64,000 bases of DNA, from positions 3,394,001 to 3,458,000 of the forward strand of contig NZ_CP034179.1 of NCBI RefSeq assembly GCF_003860345.1, given 5' to 3'. The notes under the pieces were generated by a model that saw only the letters and a list, made by a program, of their open reading frames with translations, did no database searches and was not told where the DNA came from. Source of the stretch: Caenibius tardaugens NBRC 16725 (GTDB lineage: Bacteria; Pseudomonadota; Alphaproteobacteria; Sphingomonadales; Sphingomonadaceae). Position 1 is the stretch's first letter, and every line of letters starts with the position of its first letter. Below are positions 29,280-38,173 of the stretch, in pieces. A program made the translations under genes and the position numbers.

Positions 29280-29727
29280 GATGGTTCCTTGGAAGCCGCG
29301 CCTGACGGCGCAAATCGCTAACTAACAATCGCATAACCGAAAAAAAGCGCCAGTTCGGCAGAACGCATCACGGGCACAGAATATCGCAATGTAGGAGATT
29401 TGATGAAATTGGGGTGATAGCGAAAATGAACAGTATATATCTCACCATATCCGATGAGATAAATTCAAAATATATGGGTTTAGCAAATAATATGATTCAA
29501 TGAATCAGAATAGACTTAAGGATGAGTCTAATAATTCTAAATTATGGTATATGTATATTATTATACATTCCATAATATAGGAATTTTATATCAAAAATCC
29601 GTGGTGATTCTTTATGAGAATCATTAAATTATAACCACACAGAATAATATGTCTTATTTTTGATCCATCGGGTCACGCTTTGTGCTGCCTTTGGCGCAAG
29701 TGTGCGTCCCCAACCGCTTGAGGTTTT
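29280..29727. promoter_or_regulatory. Divergent control region with AT-rich, hairpin-dense core
   Basis: 448 bp with no credible ORF between divergent tviC-like and tviB-like genes. From about 29390 to 29660 the base composition drops to a very AT-rich state, unlike every other part of the window. Inverted repeats: TATCTCA/TGAGATA (29438-29461); TGATTC/GAATCA (29493-29507); TAGACT/AGTCTA (29511-29530); a compound hairpin ATTATGG...CCATAAT enclosing ATGTATA/TATACAT (29541-29576); TGATTCT/AGAATCA (29605-29623). Probable promoter and silencer region for the capsule locus. The tviB ribosome site GAGG is at 29720. Confidence 0.6.
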
Positions 29728-31011
29728 ATGAGTCTGGATGTTCGAATTGGTGTCATCGGTCTGGGTTATGTCGGTTTGCCCGTTGCGATCTCGCTCGCCC
29801 GCAAATTTCCGGTGATCGGTTTCGATGTCGATCCGCGGCGTATTTCCACATTGCGTGAATGCGACGACTGGACAGGTGAAATCGACGCGGCGGAACTGCA
29901 GCGTTCCACCTTGTTGTTTGCAGACGGCACCGAAGATCTCGCGGATTGCAATTTCTTCGTCGTGGCGGTGCCGACGCCGGTGGACGATAGCAAGAGCCCC
30001 GATTTCAGCCTGCTGCGCAGTGCCTGCCAGACGATCGGGCCCATCATGCAGCCCGGCAGCATCGTGGTGTTCGAATCGACGGTTTACCCGGGGGCAACGG
30101 AAGAAATCTGTGGGCCGGAACTGGAACGGGTCAGCGGATTGCAGTGCGGGAAGGATTTCAAGCTCGCCTACAGTCCGGAACGGATCAATCCCGGCGATAA
30201 GGAGCGTTCGCTGGAGCAGATCGTCAAGATCGTGTCGGGCCAGGATGATGAAACGCTCGACACGGTTGCCAGCGTTTACGGTTCAATCATCGAGGCCGGT
30301 ATCCATCGGGCGTCTTCCATCAAGGTGGCCGAAGCCGCCAAGGTGCTCGAGAATACCCAGCGCGACATCAACATCGCCCTGATGAACGAGACGTCAAAAA
30401 TCTGTGATCTGATCGGTATTCCCACGTCAGACGTGCTCAAGGCGGCGGGGACCAAATGGAATTTCCTCAAATTCACGCCGGGGCTGGTCGGTGGCCACTG
30501 CATCGGGGTGGACCCTTACTACCTCACCTCCAAGGCGGCGCAGCTCGGTTATCATCCCGAAGTGATCCTGGCCGGGCGGCGGATCAACGATTCCATGCCT
30601 TCCTATGTGGTCAACCGTATCCTGCGGATGCTGGCGCAGCGCGATATCCCCATAAGCCGCGCAAAAGTCGGTATTTTCGGAATTACCTTCAAGGAAAATG
30701 TGCCCGATATCCGCAATTCCAAAGTCGCCGATCTTTACCAGACGATGATCGAATATGGCATTCAGCCGCAGGTTTGCGATCCCTTTGCCGATCCTGAGGA
30801 AACGCTGCGCGAATATGGCATCGCGCTGGAGCCAAGCGATGAGTGGAGCGATTTTGACGCGGTCGTGTTTGCTGTGCCGCACAAGCCGTTCCTCGATGAC
30901 ATCGGCAATCTGGTGCAGCGTGCAACCCGCGCGGGATCGTGCGTCATCGACCTGCGTTCGATGGTCCACCGGCCCGACCTGCCCCACGACCTGTCCTACT
31001 GGGCATTGTGA
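29728..31011 (+). CDS. tviB: UDP-N-acetylglucosamine 6-dehydrogenase, TviB/WbpO-like
   Basis: 427 aa. UDP-sugar dehydrogenase family: NAD site GVIGLGYVGLPVAISLA (residues 7-23), VVAVPTPVDDSKSPD, FESTVYPGATEEICGPELE, AYSPERINPGD, KVLENTQRDINIALMNE, and the catalytic Cys in GLVGGHCIGVDPYYL (about residue 257). C-terminal GITFKENVPDIRNSK is the UDP-binding domain signature. Oxidises C6 of a UDP-N-acetylhexosamine to the uronate, giving UDP-GlcNAcA (or UDP-GalNAcA if a WbpO type). First gene of the capsule operon. Confidence 0.92.
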   Translation: MSLDVRIGVIGLGYVGLPVAISLARKFPVIGFDVDPRRISTLRECDDWTGEIDAAELQRSTLLFADGTEDLADCNFFVVAVPTPVDDSKSPDFSLLRSACQTIGPIMQPGSIVVFESTVYPGATEEICGPELERVSGLQCGKDFKLAYSPERINPGDKERSLEQIVKIVSGQDDETLDTVASVYGSIIEAGIHRASSIKVAEAAKVLENTQRDINIALMNETSKICDLIGIPTSDVLKAAGTKWNFLKFTPGLVGGHCIGVDPYYLTSKAAQLGYHPEVILAGRRINDSMPSYVVNRILRMLAQRDIPISRAKVGIFGITFKENVPDIRNSKVADLYQTMIEYGIQPQVCDPFADPEETLREYGIALEPSDEWSDFDAVVFAVPHKPFLDDIGNLVQRATRAGSCVIDLRSMVHRPDLPHDLSYWAL

Positions 31012-31031
31012 CCGAAGGAGGGATTGCGACG

Positions 31032-33503
31032 ATGCAGAATTTCACTATCGCCCCCGTCGGCACCTGCCGGATTCACACCCCCCTGCGGCGTGGGGCAACC
31101 CGTCACCCCTATGACGTGACGTTGAACCGGAACTACGGTTTTGTGCATACCAGCCGGGAAGTGATCCAGCAGCTTGATGTTCTGTGTGGTGCGCCGCCCG
31201 TCGAAGAACCCTTGCGACCGCTGGTCTACCGGCCAAACACAACCGATGCGTTCTTCGAAAAGAAGGCTGTTCCGGCGGACTTCTATTTTATCGAGATTTC
31301 ATCGTCCAAGCATGTTTCTCTCGATAATGCGCCGATCCAGCTCAATTACGCGATCCGATACTTTGGCGATTTTTTTGCCGACCGCCAGACTGCGCGCCGT
31401 TTCTGGTCGCTGGGCAAGGAAGAACAGGCGGCAGAGCGGCTGGATTGGCTCAAGGGCCATCGGCAATTCCAGAAGCTGAACAAGCCGGATCAGGAATTGC
31501 TGGCGCATATTCGCGTCCGCGAACTGACCGAGGCGGACATCGCGCGGGATATCGCCGATGTGGTGGAACGGGTCGGGCGCGACAAGGCGGTGATTGTCAC
31601 CCATGTCAACGCACACACGCCCGATGACCTGCCGATCGCATCGCGCAGGCGCCTGATCGATGCCGTGCACAAGGGTGCGGCGGCCGTGAATGCACAACTC
31701 TACGATCCGACACCGGCCATGCTCAAATTCGGCCAGATTCGTGCCATGGAAAACGATGGTCTGGACCTGACGCATTTCACCTTGCCCTTTGCCGATACGC
31801 TGGCCGACGAATGGTTCAGCGCGTTTGTGGCGCCGCACGTTACCGTCGATGATGGTGTGCAGGGCGTTGCCGAAACGACGGCGGACGAGAGCGCGGTCGA
31901 TATCGGTTCCTTGCGTGCCTTGCTGGATGACGGGCGCATTGCGGAAGCGTCGTCTGGCGTCCGTGCCGCGATCCGCACAGGCAAGTACCCGCCCGATTGC
32001 CACCGGCTGCTGGGGCTGATCCAGCACCAGTTGGGCGACTATGAAGGGGCGATCGAAAATCTGGAATTTGTGCGCGGCGAACATGGCGCGACAGAGGAAG
32101 ACGATGCCTTGCTGCTGCAGTCCTATTACAGCCTCGGCAATCATACGGCGGCGCTGGCATATGGCGGATCGCTGATGTCGGACGAACGGGAAACACCCGA
32201 AATCCTCAGAACCAGCGCAAAATCGGCTGAGGCCCTGGGGGATGAGGGCAGGGCGCTGACTTACTGGAAGCGGTTGTTCCAGCGTGAAGCCGATGACGCC
32301 GCAGCCTCTGCCGTTCTCGCCATACTCGAGAAGCGCGGCGATGACGTGGAAGTTATCGATTGGGCGGATCAGGTTCTGCAGCATTTGCCGGAACATGTTG
32401 GCAGTGTGCTTGCCAAATGGGCGGTGGGCGTGCGGCAGCGCAGCATAGGCTATCTGCTGCAAGTCGCATCGCATTCGCGCCGGCTTGACGATGCTACGGC
32501 GCTGCGGCTGGCGCAGGAAAGCATTGCGGCCGGGCTGGCATCGCCTGCCGCGGCGCTGATTGCTCCGCGCGTCGCTTACATCAAGTCCGATCCGGCGATT
32601 GTCGGTTGGGTGGGCGAGCAGGCGACAAAATGGCGCGAGCGCGGTCTGGAAGCGCTCGAACAGCGCGATCTGGCGGCGGCGACCGATCTGATACAGGCCA
32701 GCTATCGCGTGACCCCTGATCAGGGGGCGTCAATCCGCGCCAAACGTGCGCTGGAACAGACCCTGCGTCGCGAGGTTCGCCAGGCCTTCCTCGCCAAGGA
32801 CCATGCGCGGGTGATGGAATTGACCGACGTGGCGATTGATACCGCCACCGATTTTCCGGAGATCGACAGCTTTGTCGGCCGGGCTGCTGCGGAACTGGGC
32901 GATCTCGACAGGGCCTTGCTCCATCTGAAAAAGGCTGCGGAGGCAGACCCGTCCTCCGCCCCGCAAATTCAGCTCGCCCGGGTGGCGGTGCAGGCCTCCG
33001 ATTATCTTGAAGCGCTGCGTGCCTACAATGCCGTTGTCAGCGACAGCAACGCGCTCGATTGGGCGAAGGACGAAGCCAGCCGGAAACTGGTGAAGCTGCT
33101 GTCACCCGCCATTCGCGCCAGCCGGGAAAGTATCGAGGCGGGCCGGGTCGACTACGCCTGGGCCTTGCTCGATGAAGCGGGCCGCTATGCGCAGAATGCG
33201 GAACGCGTCCGCCGTGAACGCGATCGGATCTATCGGCAGCTGCGCAAGGAATTGAAAGCGGTCGATGCGACCGATATCGCCTTGCGCCATGCCGCCGCTG
33301 AGATTGTTTTGCGGATTGCGCCCGAAGATCCGGTTGCGCTGCGGATAGGCGCCAGTTCAGCCATGCGCCTGCATCGCTTCAAGGAAGCCCGCGCGATGTG
33401 GGATAGCCTGTTGCGGGTGGGCGGCGATGATCCGAAAATCCGGTCGGCGATTGCCAAATGCGATCTCTGGATCGCGCGGGCGAAAAGCAAGAAAGCGGCC
33501 TGA
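31032..33503 (+). CDS. tviD: TviD-like capsule protein (N-terminal SGNH/WcbI-like domain, TPR C-terminus)
   Basis: 823 aa from the ATG at 31032, preceded by AGGAGGG; Salmonella TviD is of similar size. Residues about 1-290 form a distinct domain with APVGTCRIHTPL, YFIEISSSKHVSLDN, KAVIVTHVNAH and ENDGLDLTHFTLPFADTLADEW. This resembles GDSL/SGNH- or WcbI-type capsule enzymes, with possible catalytic residues in GTCR and DLTHF. Residues about 300-820 are helical TPR-like repeats. In the Vi system TviD is needed for O-acetylation. The assignment rests on gene order, length and domain form; direct homology needs a search. Confidence 0.65.
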   Translation: MQNFTIAPVGTCRIHTPLRRGATRHPYDVTLNRNYGFVHTSREVIQQLDVLCGAPPVEEPLRPLVYRPNTTDAFFEKKAVPADFYFIEISSSKHVSLDNAPIQLNYAIRYFGDFFADRQTARRFWSLGKEEQAAERLDWLKGHRQFQKLNKPDQELLAHIRVRELTEADIARDIADVVERVGRDKAVIVTHVNAHTPDDLPIASRRRLIDAVHKGAAAVNAQLYDPTPAMLKFGQIRAMENDGLDLTHFTLPFADTLADEWFSAFVAPHVTVDDGVQGVAETTADESAVDIGSLRALLDDGRIAEASSGVRAAIRTGKYPPDCHRLLGLIQHQLGDYEGAIENLEFVRGEHGATEEDDALLLQSYYSLGNHTAALAYGGSLMSDERETPEILRTSAKSAEALGDEGRALTYWKRLFQREADDAAASAVLAILEKRGDDVEVIDWADQVLQHLPEHVGSVLAKWAVGVRQRSIGYLLQVASHSRRLDDATALRLAQESIAAGLASPAAALIAPRVAYIKSDPAIVGWVGEQATKWRERGLEALEQRDLAAATDLIQASYRVTPDQGASIRAKRALEQTLRREVRQAFLAKDHARVMELTDVAIDTATDFPEIDSFVGRAAAELGDLDRALLHLKKAAEADPSSAPQIQLARVAVQASDYLEALRAYNAVVSDSNALDWAKDEASRKLVKLLSPAIRASRESIEAGRVDYAWALLDEAGRYAQNAERVRRERDRIYRQLRKELKAVDATDIALRHAAAEIVLRIAPEDPVALRIGASSAMRLHRFKEARAMWDSLLRVGGDDPKIRSAIAKCDLWIARAKSKKAA

Positions 33504-33506
33504 TCC

Positions 33507-35603
33507 ATGCGATCCAGACAGAACGCCCTGCAGCAATTGCCGTTGCAGGATGACAGCGCGCTCGCGGATGAAGGGGCGCCCAAGGCCAAACGCGCACGCA
33601 AACGTGTGGGCAAGAAGGTGGAGCAGGCACAGCCTGCCCCCCGGGACGCGGACGTCATCGATCTCGCGGTGAAGCGGCAGCGGGCGCTGGTGAAACAGTT
33701 GCTGGATGCGGCGCGCAACACCGCGGCGGCGCGGGCCCTGCTGCCCGAAGCACTGGGCGAAGCGGAAGAGTTTCCCGATGACCCCACCACGCGCTGCTAC
33801 ATTCTGCAGATGCGGGAACGGGCAGGGGAATCCGAAGGGATTTCGGCAGCATGGGAAACGCTGTTCCGCGAACAGCCCGATGACAGGATCATCCTCCAGT
33901 TCCATATGCGGCGGCTGGTTCGCGACAAGCAGCAGGACAAGGCTCTGGCCTTGCTCGAGGAACGCATTCCGACGCCGGGCAGGAACTATACCGAATGCCT
34001 GACCAGGGCTGAATTGCTGGATACGATCCAGGCATTCGATGTGTCGGATGCGGCATTTGCCTATGCTGTTGAACGCTATGACAAGCGCGAAGCGCGGATT
34101 TCGTGGGCCAAGCGCCTGATCAAACGCGGGCGGTTTGAAGATGCGGGTCTGCTGCTGGAGCCTTTGGTCGGCAGTTTGTCCGCGGGCAGCAAAGCGGAAG
34201 AACTGGCGGAAAAGATCGCCGTGATGCGCGGGTTGTTCCGCAATTACGAAAAACAGGAAGACCTCGCCGGTGTGGATTTCCGGCTTCTGGCGATGAAGCA
34301 CGCGGTCCTGGCCCACCGTGAACGGGTGGTGCCCGAACGTACGGACGGGCCGTTGCGCATTGTCATGGTGACGGGAAGCCTGGGCGCGGGCGGGGCGGAA
34401 CGCCAGCTCAGCACGCTGGCGCGCATGATGCGCAAACGCGCGGATGATCCTGCGCACGGGATTGGCCGGGTCGAGGTTCTGGTGAAGGAACATCATCCGG
34501 GGCGGCGGGGCGATTTCTTTCTGCCCGATCTGCTGGCTGCGCAAGTTCCGGTGAAGCAGGCCAACGACCTGCAGCCGATTGCACCGCGCAAGCAGTTCAC
34601 GCTCGATGAAGACCTGATGCGCATGCTCGATAACCTGCCTTCGCAGGTCCACTATGGCGTGGTGCGGATGACGCCGCTGTTTCGCGAAATGCGGCCCGAT
34701 GTCGTCAGCCTGTGGCAGGATGGCGCGTGTCTTTATGGTGCACTGGCGGCCTTGCTGGCCGGGGTGCCCCGTATCCAGCTGGTGTTTCGTGGGTTGCCGC
34801 CGAATATCCGGTCCAAACGCCTCAAGCCCGAATACGAAGTGCTGTTCAAGGCACTGGCGCATATTCCGGGCGTGGAATTCATGAGCAACAGCCATGCTGC
34901 GGCGAAAGCCTATGCCGAATGGCTGGGGCTGCCTGAAGATCGCATCACCGTGCTGTGGAATGCCGTGCCGGCATTGGCGCGGGACGGTGCGCCTGAAGAT
35001 CGGGAAACGTGGGAACGGTTCGCGGCGGAAACCTGCGATGCCGAAGAAACGATTGGCGGGGTGTTCCGGTTTGAGCCGGACAAGCGGCCGCTGGTCTGGA
35101 TCAGGATGGCGGCACAGTATCTCAGGCAACGCCCCAAGGCGCGGTTTGTCATCGTTGGCGCTGGCCAGCTGATGAATGAAGCCAAAGCACTGGCGGAAGC
35201 GCAGGGGCTGGGCGGTCGGCTGTTATTCGCCGGGACATCAAACGCGGTCGGTTACTGGTACGAAAAGATGGATGTGAAAGTGTTGTTGTCACGGTTCGAA
35301 GGCCTGCCCAACGTGCTGATCGAGGCGCAGCAATTCGGCACGCCGGTGGTGTCGACGCCAGCAGGCGGCGCCGCCGAATGTTTTGTCGAAGGGGAAAGCG
35401 GCCACATACTCGACTGTGCGGCGAACCCGTCGCTCGATCTGGCCTGCGAAAAGATCGGCGCATTGGTTGATCGCCGTCGTCTGGACAACGGCCTCTCGCA
35501 TGCCGCGCGGGTGATGGCGCAGCAGTTCGATGTCGACACGATCCTCGATCGGTTTGTGGCGCTGTGCCGCGATGGGGCCACGGTCACGGAGCGTGCGGCC
35601 TGA
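33507..35603 (+). CDS. tviE: TviE-like GT4 glycosyltransferase with TPR-like N-terminus
   Basis: 698 aa, 3 bp after the previous stop. The N-terminus is basic (KAKRARKRVGKK), then ~230 residues of TPR-like helices. The GT-B fold starts near residue 280: VMVTGSLGAGGAERQLSTLAR, then FMSNSHAAAKAYAEWLGLPEDRITVLWNAV, VFRFEPDKRPLVWIRMAAQYL, FVIVGAGQL and SRFEGLPNVLIEAQQFGTPVVSTPAGG, which contains the GT4 E-x7-E motif. TviE is the Vi polymerase; the same role (polymerising UDP-GalNAcA at the cytoplasmic face) is inferred here. It overlaps the vexA-like gene by 1 bp (TGATG). Confidence 0.8.
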   Translation: MRSRQNALQQLPLQDDSALADEGAPKAKRARKRVGKKVEQAQPAPRDADVIDLAVKRQRALVKQLLDAARNTAAARALLPEALGEAEEFPDDPTTRCYILQMRERAGESEGISAAWETLFREQPDDRIILQFHMRRLVRDKQQDKALALLEERIPTPGRNYTECLTRAELLDTIQAFDVSDAAFAYAVERYDKREARISWAKRLIKRGRFEDAGLLLEPLVGSLSAGSKAEELAEKIAVMRGLFRNYEKQEDLAGVDFRLLAMKHAVLAHRERVVPERTDGPLRIVMVTGSLGAGGAERQLSTLARMMRKRADDPAHGIGRVEVLVKEHHPGRRGDFFLPDLLAAQVPVKQANDLQPIAPRKQFTLDEDLMRMLDNLPSQVHYGVVRMTPLFREMRPDVVSLWQDGACLYGALAALLAGVPRIQLVFRGLPPNIRSKRLKPEYEVLFKALAHIPGVEFMSNSHAAAKAYAEWLGLPEDRITVLWNAVPALARDGAPEDRETWERFAAETCDAEETIGGVFRFEPDKRPLVWIRMAAQYLRQRPKARFVIVGAGQLMNEAKALAEAQGLGGRLLFAGTSNAVGYWYEKMDVKVLLSRFEGLPNVLIEAQQFGTPVVSTPAGGAAECFVEGESGHILDCAANPSLDLACEKIGALVDRRRLDNGLSHAARVMAQQFDVDTILDRFVALCRDGATVTERAA

Positions 35604-36661
35604 TGTCTGTCCGGTTTCCGATTGTGCTGGCGATGCTGATTGGCGTTGCCGGATGCACGGTTCCGCGAGGCGGCGCCATGAAGAGCGAACTGGCAAGCGC
35701 CAGCCAGTCCGAAAACTTCGTCGTGCGCAGGCTCGATGCGGCTGCGGTGGAGCGCAGCCGCCAATCGATGGCTGTGGGTCTGCCCGACACGTTCAAGTCT
35801 GCGACACCGCTTGCAACGGGGATGATTTCGCCGGGCGACCGGTTGGCGCTGACCATTATCGAAAGCACCGGCAGTGGTGCCCCGTCTGCCATTAACGGAC
35901 GGCTGGACATTGATCCGGTACAAGTGGGAACGGGGGGTGAACTGACCGTGCCCTATGCCGGTTCGGTACCCGTTGCCGGCAAATCGGTGGAGGAATCGCG
36001 CCAGCTCATTCAACGCAGGCTGGCGAATAAACTCTATCGGCCGCAAGTCCTGTTGCGGAAGGTTGATGAACCCTCACGGACGGTTTCGATAGTCGGCAAT
36101 GCGGCCAAGGGCGGCAGTTTCCAGATCGGCCCGGGGATGGTGCGTCTGGCCGATCTTGTCGGCGCGGCGGGCGTGGAGGCGGATCGTCCTGATCAGATCC
36201 AGCTAGAACTGCATCGCAGTGGGGAGCGTGGAACAACCACGCTGCGCCAGATTTTGCAGGATTCATCCGAAAACGTGCCGCTGAGGCCGGGCGATCTGGT
36301 TACGGTGACCCGGCAGGCCGGCTTTGTCACAGTGATGGGGGCGGCGTCCGTTCCAGGCCGCGTGGAAATAACCCGCCCCAACTTTTCCATTCTCGATGTG
36401 CTGGCGACATCGCGGGGCCTCGATGACAATGCCGCCGATCCTTCGGGCGTGTTCCTGTTCACCAGGGCGGATCAGGGCGGTACCCCGACCGTGATCTATG
36501 AAATCGATATCCGCGATCCGATGCAGATCCAACTCGCCAAGGATTTCCGGATTTCCGACAACGATCTGATCTATGTGTCGACCGCATCCTTCGCCCAGAC
36601 GCGCAAGGTGCTCGGTGCGATAACGGGATCGCTCACCACCGCATCGAATCTGGTCCGATGA
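35603..36661 (+). CDS. vexA: Outer-membrane polysaccharide export lipoprotein, VexA/KpsD-Wza family
   Basis: 352 aa. Lipoprotein signal with lipobox GVAGC (residues ~15-19). Poly-export domain (MISPGDRLALTIIESTG ... GGELTVPYAGSVPVAGKSVEESRQLIQRRLANKLYRPQVLLRKV), then SLBB-like repeats (TVSIVGNAAKGGSFQIGPGMVRLADLVGAAG; VTVMGAASVPGRVEITRPNFSILDVLATSRGL). VexA forms the outer-membrane channel for the capsule. Overlaps vexB-like gene by 4 bp (ATGA at 36658). Confidence 0.9.
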   Translation: MSVRFPIVLAMLIGVAGCTVPRGGAMKSELASASQSENFVVRRLDAAAVERSRQSMAVGLPDTFKSATPLATGMISPGDRLALTIIESTGSGAPSAINGRLDIDPVQVGTGGELTVPYAGSVPVAGKSVEESRQLIQRRLANKLYRPQVLLRKVDEPSRTVSIVGNAAKGGSFQIGPGMVRLADLVGAAGVEADRPDQIQLELHRSGERGTTTLRQILQDSSENVPLRPGDLVTVTRQAGFVTVMGAASVPGRVEITRPNFSILDVLATSRGLDDNAADPSGVFLFTRADQGGTPTVIYEIDIRDPMQIQLAKDFRISDNDLIYVSTASFAQTRKVLGAITGSLTTASNLVR

Positions 36662-37458
36662 CCCTGGCACTGACCAGCAGGCGTGTGCCCCGCGCCAGTC
36701 ATGTCGGCGCGGTAATCGCGCGCGAGATCGGGTCGCGTTTTACCGGTGACCCGCTCGGATATGGCTGGGCCTATCTCACGCCGCTGGCGTGGATTGCGGT
36801 GATCTATGTGGTCTTCGTCGTTCTTGGCCGGACAACCCCGCTCGATGCCGATGTGGGCAGTTTCATCCTGTCGGGGATCATGCCCTATCTCGCCTTCCGC
36901 TATCAGGTGAGTTCGGTGCTGCGGGCGAAAAGCACATATCGCGCAGTGATGACCCTGCCGTCGGTCACGCCCGAAACGGTCTACTTTTCGATCGTTGTTC
37001 TCGAGTATTACAACAGCCTGATCATCTATCTGGTGCTGTTGCTTCTAAACTATCTGCTGTTCGGCCATGTCTATCTGGACGATCCCTTGCGCGTGCTGTG
37101 GGGATTTACCCTGGCATCGGCGACAGGGGCAGCGCTGGGTTATGCCCTGGCGGGGGTCAATGCCAGCGCATCCACCCTGTTGCGCATTTCCGCCACAGCC
37201 TTGCGCCCGCTGTTCTATCTTTCGGCGGTCTTCTACACGGCGGACGAACTGCCGCAGAGCTGGCTCGACTGGCTAAGCTGGAATCCTCTGCTTCATGCGG
37301 TCGAAATCGTGCGTTCGGGTTCTTTCGGGGATTACGCATCGCGGGTGGCAAGCAGTCTGGTGCCCCTGACATTCATCGTCCTGTGCCTGCTGGGCGGCTG
37401 GTTGCTCTCGACCCGCGCCTCGGCTGTCGCGCCCTCCGACCAGCCTTACACGGAATAG
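36658..37458 (+). CDS. vexB: Capsule ABC-2 transporter permease, VexB/KpsM family
   Basis: 266 aa, the usual VexB/KpsM size, with six predicted TM helices: YLTPLAWIAVIYVVFVVLG; a central SLIIYLVLLLLNYLLFGHV; WGFTLASATGAALGYALAGV; C-terminal FIVLCLLGGWLLS. FYLSAVFYTADELPQSWLDWLSWNPLLHAVEIVRSG is the conserved ABC-2 capsule-permease C-terminal motif. It moves the lipid-linked polymer across the inner membrane with the vexC-like ATPase. Confidence 0.9.
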   Translation: MTLALTSRRVPRASHVGAVIAREIGSRFTGDPLGYGWAYLTPLAWIAVIYVVFVVLGRTTPLDADVGSFILSGIMPYLAFRYQVSSVLRAKSTYRAVMTLPSVTPETVYFSIVVLEYYNSLIIYLVLLLLNYLLFGHVYLDDPLRVLWGFTLASATGAALGYALAGVNASASTLLRISATALRPLFYLSAVFYTADELPQSWLDWLSWNPLLHAVEIVRSGSFGDYASRVASSLVPLTFIVLCLLGGWLLSTRASAVAPSDQPYTE

Positions 37459-37466
37459 GAGAGGCC

Positions 37467-38165
37467 ATGTACGGGTTCTTCGGATGCACGCGGCTGTATG
37501 GATCGACGGAATTCGTCCGGCGCGTGCTTGTCGATGCGACATATGGTTTCGCGGCGGATGATCGCGTTGCCGTACTGGCCCCGGCGGGAAGCGGCAAAAG
37601 CACTTTGGTCCGTCTGCTGGGCGGCCTTGATCGACCCGATCGCGGAACGGTTCTGCGGCCGCCGGGTGTGTCGTGGCCGCTTGGCTTCTCCGGAGCCTTT
37701 CACCCTGCGCTCAGCGGAGAGGAAAACGTGCGCCTGCTGGCACGGATGATGGATGCCGATCCTGACCGGGTGAGCGCGTTCGTCACCCTGTTTTCCGAAC
37801 TGGGGGACGATTTCTATCGGCCCTTGCAGAACTATTCCAGCGGGATGCGCGGGCGTCTGGGCTTCGCATTTTCCATGGCCATTCCCCAGCGCTTCTATCT
37901 GGCGGACGAGGCTGTGGGACTGGGCGACGAACAGTTTCGCATGAAATGCGAACGCATGTTGCTGCGTCGGCTGGAGAATGCCGGCCTGTTTCTGGCGACA
38001 AGGAATTTCCGCATCGCGGAGCGGTTCGCAGAACGGTTTGCGGTTCTGGAAAACCACCGGATCGTGCGCTGCGGTTCTTTTGATGAAGCGCGCGAACGCT
38101 TCGCCCGGATCGAACAACAGGAAGACGATCTGGACGTGCTCGTCGCGGGGCTCAGCCGGGCCTGA
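37467..38165 (+). CDS. vexC: Capsule export ATP-binding protein, VexC/KpsT family
   Basis: 232 aa from the ATG at 37467 with GGAGAGG upstream. Walker A LAPAGSGKSTLVRLL (first Gly replaced by Ala, allowed in P-loops). ABC signature NYSSGMRGRLGFAFSMAI is the S-S-G-M-x-x-R form of capsule ATPases. Walker B FYLADEAVGLGD. The usual LD.PT switch is altered as in KpsT-type proteins (TRNFRIAERF in place of the H-loop THD, so the switch His is not obvious). Energises VexB. Confidence 0.88.
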   Translation: MYGFFGCTRLYGSTEFVRRVLVDATYGFAADDRVAVLAPAGSGKSTLVRLLGGLDRPDRGTVLRPPGVSWPLGFSGAFHPALSGEENVRLLARMMDADPDRVSAFVTLFSELGDDFYRPLQNYSSGMRGRLGFAFSMAIPQRFYLADEAVGLGDEQFRMKCERMLLRRLENAGLFLATRNFRIAERFAERFAVLENHRIVRCGSFDEARERFARIEQQEDDLDVLVAGLSRA

Positions 38166-38173
38166 ACGGCCCT

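Noticed and set aside
36789-37466. 5' extension of the VexC-like ATPase frame
   Set aside because: The 226 residues before 37467 overlap the permease gene out of frame; the ATG at 37467 has its own GGAGAGG.
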